This document shows positions 8,896-16,333 of a stretch of DNA of 64,000 bases, piece by piece. Position 1 is the first letter of the stretch. Each line of letters begins with the position of its first letter. The stretch spans positions 29,612 through 93,611 of IMG/VR virus record IMGVR_UViG_3300035670_000099; one strand, 5' to 3'. The notes under the pieces were generated by a model that worked only from the letters and a program-made list of their open reading frames with translations, was not told where the DNA came from and searched no databases. The stretch comes from a virus. Both the position numbers and the translations under genes were made by a program.

Positions 8896-10844
8896 TATTG
8901 TACTCCATAAACAAGACTACAAGAGACTATTGCATCTGCATCTGCTGATGATACCAAACTTCTTGCTATAACCATTAACGTGTCTCCAGCATTGTTAGGT
9001 GTAACATTCTCAGCGCGTCCTAATAACTCTCTTTGAGGATCGAAAATTTCTCTTAAATCAAATTCAACACCTTGGTTATTGCCGCAGTAAAAAGCTCCTA
9101 TTAATTTTTCTTGTCCAGTTATGCTGGTTGGATATCCGTTAGATACATTAATTGTTGTAGTAGTAAACTGTCCTTGACTAGCGCTTGCTACGGCAACTGG
9201 ATCTAAATCACTATTTAATGTTTGGGCATACCATGTTGGGGTAGTATTAAAGTAACTACTTGCAGCTAGCGCGTGAGAGCCTTTAACTAAATAAAATTCT
9301 GTGTTTTGTGTTGAACTGACATACAATTTAATAGGATACGCTCTTGATTTTTGTGGACGTTGTGCATCAGCCCCAGCAATAGTACTGTTATACACAAATG
9401 GCTTTAGAGCTATTGCCAACATTGGGGTGTACTTGTCATTTACCACTGTAATACCAGTTGCAGATGCTGATTCAATAGTTGCAGGACGTGGATCTCCTCC
9501 ATCAATCCAAACAGATACTCCAAATCTGTCTAAAAATACGCTGTCGTTAATAGTAGCAGTTGTTGCATTTGCTTTTTTACCAATTCTGTATGTAATTGGC
9601 ATATCTGGATTAGACATACTCGGAGTGGGTAAAGTGTCTCCAATCCTAATTTCATGTCCTGTTACCCACCTTGTAGCACCATTGTACGGAGGATTTTGAT
9701 CTGGAATATACATCAATCCTCTACCACCAGCTCCACCATACCAGCTTCTTTGTATAAGAAACATACAAAGATTTGAACGCTCATTAGCAAATATTGTTGT
9801 ACTTGCGGTAATATTGCTTGTTAAATCTCGCGATAGAGTAAATTGTGTTCCACTAGGATTAATAGCGGTAATATATGTATTGGGTTGAATACCACTTCCG
9901 CGAATAGTCATTCCTACTTTTAAAGGAATCTCATTAAGTACTGTTATAGTGTTTAGATTAACGTTACCACTAGCATTATTAAATTCATAGCTATCTGAAA
10001 TAAAAGATACTTGTCTTGCAGATTTTCCTCTTGTGCCATCAGCTGCTGGTGTTCCATCAGCGTCTTTACCAGTATATCTATCTCTGTTAAAACTAACAGA
10101 TCTACTTGTATCTAAAGTCGTAAAAGCTATTTCTTCCCATGTATTTGTATTTATATAAGATGTGTCTGCACCATCAGTGTCAACTAAATAAGCAGGACGG
10201 TACATTGTTGTTTGATTAACAAGTCTTCCTAAGTTAGCAGTATTTTCATACACGTCTCCTTGTACTACGCCTGTAGGAGTATTTTCCGGCATTGCTGAAG
10301 TACGCCTAAAGAATAGTAAATAATTATGCCAAGGGGTGTAACTTCCAGCAGAAGTTCCTTTTCTAGTTAATACTCTCCATCCGTATCCATCGCTTTTAGT
10401 GAATTCTCCCCATTCAATTACACAATTCTCTATTACAGGCCCAATGCTACACTGGACAGCTTGCGATATGGAGATTTGTTTGCCAGGCTGGTATTTGTAA
10501 GCAAATTTGCTTTGATGAGTGGAAATTGAAGTATCTCCACCTCCCCCAACTTTTATATTTACACAACTTCTGGATGGCAAATACGTTACACTACCTCCTG
10601 GATTGTTCCCCCACACAGAAGAATCAATGCCATAGTTAGGTAGTTCTTGTAATAAAAATTGTCTTTGTTCTGTAATAGGAAAACCAAACATTGATGCTTT
10701 TACATCACTAGGTATTGCAGCAGCATCCAATACATTTAACGCTGGTTGATCTGATGCTAATACAACAGATATTGACTCTGATGCTTGTTTTCTTCCTGGT
10801 GTGATAGGAATACTTCTAGAAACTATAACTCTATCATCGCTCAT
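8895..10844 (-). CDS. Tail/baseplate structural protein
   Basis: A 649-residue protein beginning MSDDRVIVSRSIPITPGRKQ, followed by SISVVLASDQPALNV. That N-terminus recurs in phage structural proteins that attach to particles. The body is Ser/Thr/Asn-rich and beta-strand-like with no enzymatic motif. A central segment includes a short beta-repeat (VGMTIRGSGIQPNTYITAI) that recurs in structural proteins of this phage; the first tail-tube paralogue carries a related insert (VGDFVTGAGGTGIPANAYVV). The ATG overlaps the upstream stop (ATGA), and its own stop overlaps the next ATG (TAATG). A role as adaptor linking tail and fibres is inferred from order and shared N-terminal layout with the 883-residue neighbour. 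Confidence 0.65.
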   Translation of the reverse strand: MSDDRVIVSRSIPITPGRKQASESISVVLASDQPALNVLDAAAIPSDVKASMFGFPITEQRQFLLQELPNYGIDSSVWGNNPGGSVTYLPSRSCVNIKVGGGGDTSISTHQSKFAYKYQPGKQISISQAVQCSIGPVIENCVIEWGEFTKSDGYGWRVLTRKGTSAGSYTPWHNYLLFFRRTSAMPENTPTGVVQGDVYENTANLGRLVNQTTMYRPAYLVDTDGADTSYINTNTWEEIAFTTLDTSRSVSFNRDRYTGKDADGTPAADGTRGKSARQVSFISDSYEFNNASGNVNLNTITVLNEIPLKVGMTIRGSGIQPNTYITAINPSGTQFTLSRDLTSNITASTTIFANERSNLCMFLIQRSWYGGAGGRGLMYIPDQNPPYNGATRWVTGHEIRIGDTLPTPSMSNPDMPITYRIGKKANATTATINDSVFLDRFGVSVWIDGGDPRPATIESASATGITVVNDKYTPMLAIALKPFVYNSTIAGADAQRPQKSRAYPIKLYVSSTQNTEFYLVKGSHALAASSYFNTTPTWYAQTLNSDLDPVAVASASQGQFTTTTINVSNGYPTSITGQEKLIGAFYCGNNQGVEFDLREIFDPQRELLGRAENVTPNNAGDTLMVIARSLVSSADADAIVSCSLVYGVQ

Positions 10845-11968
10845 TGTAAATCACTCCAACTATCTGTAAATGTACAATTCCCTTCCATAACTCTAACAGT
10901 GTCTCCGTTATTCAATCTAACTAATATTTCATATCCATATTCTCCATCCATATCGTAAAATTCAGCGCTGTTTACGTATAATTCTAAACTAATTGTGTTG
11001 AATGGTATTACTCCAACCATGAATTTGGAATAAGGAGGGATGATAACATTACCTTCGGGTGCCAAAAGTTTTACTGTTGGTGTGGTTAATGCAGTAGGAG
11101 GGATTCCTACAAAATTTTCCTTGAAAGCTACTGCTCCTACATATTTCCATTCTTTATCAACATTAGAATAAGATTGAACATACAATCTTGTATTTGCAGT
11201 CATTGCGGGTAAACCTAAATACCAGCCTTGGATGCTTACATCTACTCCTGTTGTATTAGTTGAGTCAATCGCTATATCCGCACTTCCGTTATTTAAGTAA
11301 CCAACAGTATTTGTAACATAACAGTTGTAGCCATTAAGAGTGCCAGCGACAACTGTTTCTCTAATTTCAATACTTGTTTGTCCAGCATTTACAGTGTTTG
11401 CTACTGTAACTCCTGTTACTAATGTACCACTTGTAAAAGCAAGTATACTGCCAGCGGGGATTTGTTGAGTTACGCCTGTTACAGTTAACGCATTTTGTGT
11501 GTTGCTAGTTATATTTACGGTAAAATTGCTTGCTATGTTAGCATGAAACGCAGCCACTGATGCAGAACGATTGAATATTCTAGCTTCACTAACTGTTTTA
11601 GTTGCATTAGAACTTAAAACAAGAGTAGAGTCAGTGACAGCATCTACTTTAGCAATTGCAACAGCGCCTTCAACAATTACTTTATCCCCAACTCTAACAG
11701 GCAGTAAAGACAATATTTTACTTTTGTCAGCTGTAGCAGGATATGCTTTAATTTGTACATTTGGGGTGTTAATTGTAGTAGATGCAGTAAATCGTTTAAC
11801 TAAACTAAATCCCGGAGATTTACGTCGAACTTCTCCAAATACCAAAGCATTTGCAAAGTTCATGCCATAACTACCTGTTACAGTTAAATTAAATCTAGCT
11901 GTCTCACCTTTTTTAAGTAATAAATCTAATTTTTGTGTATTAAACTGAGGTTTAAATGGTTCAGTCAT
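10841..11968 (-). CDS. Tail structural protein
   Basis: A 375-residue protein beginning MTEPFKPQFNTQKLDLLLKK. It has a beta-rich N-terminal domain (about 1-60) and a C-terminal domain (about 260-375) that looks like a compact beta-sandwich; no catalytic residues are apparent. Its start overlaps the upstream HTH gene by 8 bases and its stop overlaps the next ATG by 4, placing it second in the leftward operon. The GDKVIVEGAVAIAKVDAV segment is typical of repetitive virion proteins. I do not recognise a named family; assignment as virion protein rests on context and composition. Confidence 0.6.
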   Translation of the reverse strand: MTEPFKPQFNTQKLDLLLKKGETARFNLTVTGSYGMNFANALVFGEVRRKSPGFSLVKRFTASTTINTPNVQIKAYPATADKSKILSLLPVRVGDKVIVEGAVAIAKVDAVTDSTLVLSSNATKTVSEARIFNRSASVAAFHANIASNFTVNITSNTQNALTVTGVTQQIPAGSILAFTSGTLVTGVTVANTVNAGQTSIEIRETVVAGTLNGYNCYVTNTVGYLNNGSADIAIDSTNTTGVDVSIQGWYLGLPAMTANTRLYVQSYSNVDKEWKYVGAVAFKENFVGIPPTALTTPTVKLLAPEGNVIIPPYSKFMVGVIPFNTISLELYVNSAEFYDMDGEYGYEILVRLNNGDTVRVMEGNCTFTDSWSDLQ

Positions 11969-12167
11969 AATCTAATTCCAATAAATAAGACGGACTAATT
12001 TCCAATACTTTAGCTATCTTTTTAATTAAGCAAGCACGTTTAATTCCATTACTTTCCGCCCTAACGAGAGTCATGCGGCTAACTCCAATACAATTTGCTA
12101 GTTGTTGGCAACTAAAACCTTTCTCAATTCTACATTTTTTTAAATAGCTTCCCTGCCTTTTGGACAT
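11961..12167 (-). CDS. Cro/CI-type (XRE) helix-turn-helix regulator
   Basis: A 68-residue single-domain DNA-binding protein. Residues about 12-66 match the XRE HTH pattern: RIEKGFSCQQLANCIGVSR with the recognition helix SRMTLVRAESNG, closing with the hydrophobic IAKVLEISPSYLLELD. It is the first gene of the leftward structural operon and overlaps the next gene by 8 bases, so it is co-transcribed with the genes it may regulate. The divergent spacer towards the capsid gene contains an 11-bp inverted repeat, a plausible operator. Autoregulation and control of the divergent capsid operon are inferred. No good Shine-Dalgarno precedes the ATG, so leaderless or weak translation is possible. Confidence 0.85.
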   Translation of the reverse strand: MSKRQGSYLKKCRIEKGFSCQQLANCIGVSRMTLVRAESNGIKRACLIKKIAKVLEISPSYLLELDYD

Positions 12168-12202
12168 AATTTAATACCATAAAAGATACAGCTACAATAA
12201 TT

Positions 12203-12210
12203 ATTGCCAT
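12203..12210 (-). promoter_or_regulatory. WTGGCAAY box upstream of the leftward tail operon
   Basis: On the minus strand this reads ATGGCAAT, 42 bases (box start to ATG) before the HTH gene. It is the least exact of five copies of an octamer found at a similar distance before structural transcription units (see 17314, 18129, 39869, 58613). A late-promoter or leader element is inferred. Confidence 0.3.
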
Positions 12211-12216
12211 TATAAT
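12211..12216 (+). promoter_or_regulatory. Candidate -10 element of the capsid operon
   Basis: A perfect TATAAT lies about 50 bases before the capsid ATG. No TTGACA-like hexamer is found 16-18 bases upstream, so activator help or another sigma factor would be needed if this is the promoter. Confidence 0.35.
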
Positions 12217-12229
12217 TAGCGAGAATAGT

Positions 12230-12258
12230 TTAAGCTAAAAACAAGTGTTTTAGCTTAA
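12230..12258. promoter_or_regulatory. 11-bp inverted repeat between HTH gene and capsid gene
   Basis: TTAAGCTAAAA and its exact complement TTTTAGCTTAA are separated by 7 bases. The repeat ends 4 bases before the capsid ATG, so in RNA it would occlude the normal Shine-Dalgarno position. In DNA it is a plausible operator for the adjacent HTH protein. The repeat is certain; either function is inferred. Confidence 0.5.
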
Positions 12259-12262
12259 TTGT

Positions 12263-14011
12263 ATGTCACGGAAATTTATAAAAGAATTATCAGAACAGCA
12301 AGTCATAGATTCAATTAATCAAGCAAAAAGAGAAAAAATGTCAGACAAACCAAAAGGATTTGCTATTGCCAACTCCGTCAAGATTCAAGACAGCGTATCA
12401 GTAGAATCTACTACAGATGTTTCAGCTCCTGCACCTACTCCTGCTCCTGAGCATGATGCGCCGAAGCCTTTATCTTTGGACGATGTTGAACGTGTTTTAT
12501 CTGTTCATTTAGATAAAATGCAATCTTCTTTAGAAGCGGAAAAACAAGCTAAAGCAGAATTGGAAGCTGCTTTACAAAAAGAACGTGCTGAAAAGGACGC
12601 TCTTAAATCTCAATTAGATACAGCGAGATTAGCTGAAAAAGTATTAAATGATATTGGTAGAATGCAAGGAAAAACTGAAAGCGTTTTTGTTCCTAATGTT
12701 AATAGAGTAATAACATCTAAAGCAGATGCGCCACAAGGTGCTTTAAAAGATTGGTTTAACATTTTTGATGACTGCTCCAAAGTCATCAAAGTACGCGCCA
12801 ATGGCTCTCAGTATGTTACTCAAGACAACAGGCAGTTGAATCAATTTGTTAAAGAAAACAAAGCAGCTGTTATTAAAGACTTAGAGTCTTGGGCAAAAGC
12901 CAATGGTATGTTGCGTGGTTCTTCTACCATTTCCAAAGATGCTGCAACAGTTGGTGGAGACATCCAAGGCGGCTTTTTGTCTGTTTTGTCATCAATTATG
13001 CGTACTAACAATCGTCAAGGATTTATCTTTTGGCAATTTGCTAATACTGTAATTGATTTTGGCAAAGGATTGGGGGACAACATTAAGATTCCTAGAGCGG
13101 CTTATTTACCCGCTCCTAACGCTCCTGAAGACAGATTATTGTCAAGTGCTGGTGCGTATACTCGTATTGACTCTGGTAATCAAAATTTGTCCACTGGAGT
13201 TGTAACAGCTCAGTTAAGTGAATGGGGTTTAGGACGTAATTCCCAATATCCTCCTGTTACTTTAGTTAGCTTTGTGACTGCCTATTCAATGATTGAACTA
13301 TTGTCAATTTTGAATAGAAACTTAATGCGAGATTACTACGCATGGGAAGATTTGCAGATTAGAAGCTTGTGGACTGGCACAACTCGTGTTGTTTATAATG
13401 ACAAGAACGCTGTTACTACTTCTATTGGTGATGTTGCTACTGCTGGAGATGATGGAACTTTATCTCGCAAATTCTTAGCGTCTCTGTATGGTTACATGAA
13501 AGAACTACAGATTCCTCCATTTGCTGGTAACAAGTATGGCTTGGTAGTTAACAGCACAGCTTTAACTCAATTGAAGATTAGCTATGACACTTTGTGGCAT
13601 GCTGCTACTCCTAGTGAATTGCAAGCTTTGACAGAGTTCTTGAATCCTGTTCTAATCTCTCCTGGCGAGACAGATAAACTAACTGGATATTGTGGAGATT
13701 TTGAGAACTTCATGATTTTCGAGACTAATGCTTATGGTGTTGGTGGTAGCGGCGCTCCTGGTGTTCAAACAGAAAGCAGCAAAGTCACTCACACTAGCTT
13801 TGCTTTTGGTGCTGACACAATCGGACGTGGCATCGGCACTGAAATGGAAGTTCGCTTTGATGATGACACTGATTTTGGACGTGCTACTAGAACTATCTGG
13901 CGCTCTGAAGAAGGATTTGTCCAGATGGATGTTGATGGTGCAGGAGACAGTAGTGCTGTTCCACAACAACTTAGAGTTATCAAAGTTAACACACTCAAAA
14001 CTGCAATTTAA
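12263..14011 (+). CDS. Major capsid protein, HK97-like, with N-terminal scaffold-like extension
   Basis: A 582-residue protein. Residues 1-72 end in a Pro/Ala-rich linker (about 54-69). Residues about 73-131 form a highly charged coiled coil (EAEKQAKAELEAALQKERAE), like the delta/scaffolding domain of HK97-type capsid proteins. The remaining about 450 residues contain features typical of the coat fold, such as GDNIKIPRAAYLPAP, LNRNLMRDYYAWEDLQI and an acidic C-terminal domain. Head genes follow directly. A later in-frame start (MSDKPKGF, 12338) is better placed than the first ATG, which abuts an 11-bp hairpin and lacks a Shine-Dalgarno. No separate scaffold or protease gene is seen nearby, so the fused coiled coil may scaffold assembly. 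Confidence 0.85.
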   Translation: MSRKFIKELSEQQVIDSINQAKREKMSDKPKGFAIANSVKIQDSVSVESTTDVSAPAPTPAPEHDAPKPLSLDDVERVLSVHLDKMQSSLEAEKQAKAELEAALQKERAEKDALKSQLDTARLAEKVLNDIGRMQGKTESVFVPNVNRVITSKADAPQGALKDWFNIFDDCSKVIKVRANGSQYVTQDNRQLNQFVKENKAAVIKDLESWAKANGMLRGSSTISKDAATVGGDIQGGFLSVLSSIMRTNNRQGFIFWQFANTVIDFGKGLGDNIKIPRAAYLPAPNAPEDRLLSSAGAYTRIDSGNQNLSTGVVTAQLSEWGLGRNSQYPPVTLVSFVTAYSMIELLSILNRNLMRDYYAWEDLQIRSLWTGTTRVVYNDKNAVTTSIGDVATAGDDGTLSRKFLASLYGYMKELQIPPFAGNKYGLVVNSTALTQLKISYDTLWHAATPSELQALTEFLNPVLISPGETDKLTGYCGDFENFMIFETNAYGVGGSGAPGVQTESSKVTHTSFAFGADTIGRGIGTEMEVRFDDDTDFGRATRTIWRSEEGFVQMDVDGAGDSSAVPQQLRVIKVNTLKTAI

Positions 14012-14025
14012 TATTGATATTTCCT

Positions 14026-14253
14026 ATGACAGAACAAGATGAGAAGGAAATAATTCAAGAAGCCAAAGAGGTAAAGGAGCCAAGGAAAAAAACATCTACG
14101 GCTCCTACCCCAGCTTTTCAGCATCCTGGCTTTGACTCACAATTCAAATGTTTGTTGTGTGGGCAATTTAGAACTAACTTGGTTGGTACAATATTTTGCC
14201 CAGAGTATTTAAAAGAATGTCCTAGATTTGTGGAGGATAGACGCAATGCCTAA
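14026..14253 (+). CDS. Small zinc-finger-like protein in the head operon
   Basis: A 75-residue protein. A basic, charged N-terminus (KEVKEPRKK) is followed by four cysteines in the arrangement C42-x2-C45-x12-C58-x6-C65 (KCLLCGQF, then FCPE and ECP), consistent with one zinc-binding knuckle. It starts 14 bases after the capsid stop and overlaps the next start by 8 bases. A TTG twelve bases upstream is the only alternative start. Function unknown; conserved position suggests a head-assembly or nucleic-acid-binding accessory role. Confidence 0.65.
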   Translation: MTEQDEKEIIQEAKEVKEPRKKTSTAPTPAFQHPGFDSQFKCLLCGQFRTNLVGTIFCPEYLKECPRFVEDRRNA

Positions 14254-14761
14254 GTTAAATACAATACCAACTAGAGTCCAAGATGACTCCATTGGTGGAA
14301 TCGTTAAAGTTATTTATGATTTTGCTGATGTAGGTGGAAAAGTTGGCAATATTCCTTTGGAATTAGAGTTACCAGTTGGAACTATAATTTATGGTGGCTT
14401 TATAGATGTTGTGACTGCTATAGCAGGCGGCGCTAATGCTACGTTTGGATTAAGTTTTATCGATAACGCAAAATATGCAGTGGGTTCATCAGCAACGCCA
14501 CAAGTTCTTTATGGTGCTACAAACGCAACAATTGCAACAGGAGTTACAAGATTGTTTAGTACTGGAACTAGTGCTGTAACTTCTGTTCCTTCAGGAACAA
14601 CCAGCATTACTTTAACTACTAACACATTCCAATCTCCAGCTCTTAAATTAACAACTGGAGGAACTGGTGGAACAAAATGCGTACTTAATGCAGTAGTAGC
14701 TACTGCTGATTTAACTGCTGGCAAAGCTAATATTTATCTGCAATACTTCGGGGTTGCTTAA
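14246..14761 (+). CDS. Probable capsid decoration or head structural protein
   Basis: A 171-residue beta-rich protein beginning MPKLNTIPTRVQDDSIGG. The start chosen has a strong GGAGG nine bases upstream; an ATG 18 bases earlier lacks one. Patterns such as ELELPVGTIIYGGFIDVVTA and a Thr/Ala-rich second half recur in capsid decoration proteins and small virion proteins. It overlaps the zinc-finger gene by 8 bases and ends one base before the connector gene. No enzymatic motif. The decoration role is inferred from position directly after the capsid protein. Confidence 0.6.
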   Translation: MPKLNTIPTRVQDDSIGGIVKVIYDFADVGGKVGNIPLELELPVGTIIYGGFIDVVTAIAGGANATFGLSFIDNAKYAVGSSATPQVLYGATNATIATGVTRLFSTGTSAVTSVPSGTTSITLTTNTFQSPALKLTTGGTGGTKCVLNAVVATADLTAGKANIYLQYFGVA

Positions 14762-14762
14762 T

Positions 14763-15476
14763 ATGCCGTGGCTCTCTAATCAAGACTGTATTAGTTATGC
14801 TCCCAGCATTACTTTGACTGGAGAGCCATTGACTACTGCAATAACTTTAGCTCAAAGTTTAGTGGAAGGAGTTAATGGCTCTAATCGTCCATTAGCTCTA
14901 ACAGAATTTACTAAAATTTTGTCTATACCAAATACTGGAAGAGTGATTGTGCCAATACGTCCACTACTTCCTTCTCCTGCTCCTGTAATAGAATTAAGAG
15001 GGAGTGATACTCCGCCTCGCTTTGGTGTTTATTCTTTACAAGAATGGGAATTACTTACTTTAGATAAAGATTATATTATTGATTACGATAACAATGAAGT
15101 TGGCTTATTGTCTCTTAGTCGAGTGTTAAGACATGAGTATTTTTATCATACTGGATTTAGAAGATATAGTCGCAGTCCAACAGTTCCTAGATTAAAAAAA
15201 CAACTTAAAATTACTTATTATTCTGGTTTTAATTTTACAACTAACACAGAGGAAGTTGTAATACTAAAACGTGCTTTAGCTAGTATTGTGGCTATGAGAA
15301 TTTCTCCTCAATCACAGGGAGTAAAATCTGTAGATGTTTCTGACGAGAAGTACAAAGTAGAGTATGCATCACAGTCAGATTATCTTGGAATAAGTGGCAA
15401 CAAAACTAGTGGTAGCCCAATAAATGAGTTATTATCAATATTTAGAAAATATCGCCCAAGTGAGTACACGTCATGA
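14763..15476 (+). CDS. Head-tail connector / adaptor protein
   Basis: A 237-residue protein located where adaptor proteins normally sit, between capsid and neck genes. It has the typical mix of an early helical part (TTAITLAQSLVEGVNG), a beta part with FGVYSLQEWELLTLDKDYII, and a late helical part (EEVVILKRALASIVAMRI). Its stop overlaps the next ATG (ATGA). The ATG chosen starts MPWLSNQDC and lies one base after the preceding stop; an upstream TTG is less likely. Assignment to a gp6-like connector is by layout and context, not by a diagnostic motif. Confidence 0.6.
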   Translation: MPWLSNQDCISYAPSITLTGEPLTTAITLAQSLVEGVNGSNRPLALTEFTKILSIPNTGRVIVPIRPLLPSPAPVIELRGSDTPPRFGVYSLQEWELLTLDKDYIIDYDNNEVGLLSLSRVLRHEYFYHTGFRRYSRSPTVPRLKKQLKITYYSGFNFTTNTEEVVILKRALASIVAMRISPQSQGVKSVDVSDEKYKVEYASQSDYLGISGNKTSGSPINELLSIFRKYRPSEYTS

Positions 15477-15913
15477 ATATTGAGCAACTTGTCAGTGGCG
15501 CGTTAGAACATTTGCCCGATAATTATTTTAGTACAGTTAATTTAGAGTTAAAATTCAACGTTGGCAGTGGTAGTTTTACAGTAGATCCAGAGACTGGGAA
15601 TTATGTTCAATCATCTACTCCTACTACACTATTAGTTTCTGCAACTGAATACAAAGATCCAAAAGTGCTGCAAATGCCTGGCAGCTACAGTACTAGCTTA
15701 ATCCAAGTCGAAGGACGGCTGAGTAATCCAAAATTGATGCCAACTACAATCACTGTTCAATCTGTTGGTACAGCTAAACTAACCAACAACGATGGTTCTA
15801 TATTTCAAGGAACTTGGAAGTTCATAGCTATTACACAGAATAGAATAAATGCTTACACAACTAAAAGAGGTACGTTAATACGAGGTACTATAACGCTGCC
15901 AACAGCAGTCTAA
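15473..15913 (+). CDS. Head-completion / neck protein
   Basis: A 146-residue, mostly beta-strand protein following the connector with a 4-base ATGA overlap. Segments such as LIQVEGRLSNPKLMPTTITV and a conserved-looking C-terminus (TKRGTLIRGTITLPTAV) suggest a small barrel, as in stopper or neck proteins. It is the last gene of the capsid operon before a regulatory leader. Function is inferred from position and size only. Confidence 0.55.
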   Translation: MNIEQLVSGALEHLPDNYFSTVNLELKFNVGSGSFTVDPETGNYVQSSTPTTLLVSATEYKDPKVLQMPGSYSTSLIQVEGRLSNPKLMPTTITVQSVGTAKLTNNDGSIFQGTWKFIAITQNRINAYTTKRGTLIRGTITLPTAV

Positions 15914-15932
15914 ATAATTTTTCAGAAAACTA

Positions 15933-15961
15933 TTGACAGCAATAAAATAGGATGCTATATT
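15933..15961 (+). promoter_or_regulatory. Near-consensus sigma70 promoter
   Basis: TTGACA (15933-15938), 17-base spacer, TATATT (15956-15961). Transcription should start near 15968 and read through the structured leader into the DUF3310 gene. Confidence 0.8.
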
Positions 15962-15992
15962 AATTTTATTCGATAAGCAATAGGCAAATTCT

Positions 15993-16043
15993 ATGGTATT
16001 TGATTATGATTATCCCGAACGGGATAAAAAAGACAAACAGTAA
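15993..16043 (+). CDS. Possible 16-codon leader peptide
   Basis: An ATG followed by 15 codons and TAA encodes MVFDYDYPERDKKDKQ. It lies wholly within the leader between the promoter and the terminator-like hairpin and overlaps the first leader hairpin. Only a weak AGG is present at a suitable distance. It may be an attenuation-type leader peptide, a true micro-protein, or chance. Confidence 0.25.
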   Translation: MVFDYDYPERDKKDKQ

Positions 16044-16056
16044 GCTCTAACTTACT
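16010..16056 (+). ncRNA. Two leader hairpins upstream of DUF3310 gene
   Basis: TTATCCC/GGGATAA with a GAAC loop (16010-16027) is followed by AGTAAG/CTTACT with a 6-base loop (16039-16056). Together with the promoter before and the terminator-like hairpin after them, they form a leader of about 145 bases. It could act as an attenuator or be released as a small RNA. Confidence 0.45.
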
Positions 16057-16090
16057 AACTTGCAATAGCTACACCACAACACAAATGGGG

Positions 16091-16111
16091 CCTCCGCAAG
16101 GAGGTTTTTTT
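16091..16111 (+). terminator. Intrinsic terminator whose 3' arm is a Shine-Dalgarno
   Basis: CCTCC-GCAA-GGAGG (GNRA-type loop) followed by seven T. The GGAGG arm is also the Shine-Dalgarno for the DUF3310 start at 16115. The same hairpin can therefore stop transcription and hide the ribosome-binding site. Confidence 0.65.
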
Positions 16112-16114
16112 ATT

Positions 16115-16333
16115 ATGTCAAACGTAGATCACCCACAGCATTACACAACAAGTTCAGTTGAATGCATTGATGCAATTGCAGCAGCTTTATCTCCGGAAGA
16201 GCTAAGAGGATTCATCAAAGGCAATGTCATCAAATACTTATGGAGAAGCGAACACAAGAATGGTAATGAAGATTTACAGAAAGCTTTATGGTACTTAAAT
16301 TGGTATGTCAATAAAATCAAAAATCCATCATAG
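16115..16333 (+). CDS. DUF3310 family protein
   Basis: A 72-residue protein with the features of the small phage DUF3310 family: DHPQHYTTSSVECIDAIAAA near the start and GFIKGNVIKYLWRSEHKNG with a KALWYLNWYV tail. The family is widespread in phages and its biochemical role is not settled. The start is placed at the ATG after GGAGG and seven T; ten upstream codons in frame lie in the terminator stem and are not credible. The 3' end overlaps the convergent sigma-factor gene by 17 bases. Expression is likely gated by the leader hairpin. Confidence 0.85.
   Translation: MSNVDHPQHYTTSSVECIDAIAAALSPEELRGFIKGNVIKYLWRSEHKNGNEDLQKALWYLNWYVNKIKNPS

Noticed and set aside
16039-16056. Stem considered as a tRNA anticodon arm
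   Set aside because: Loop is six bases and no acceptor, D or T arms can be drawn around it.
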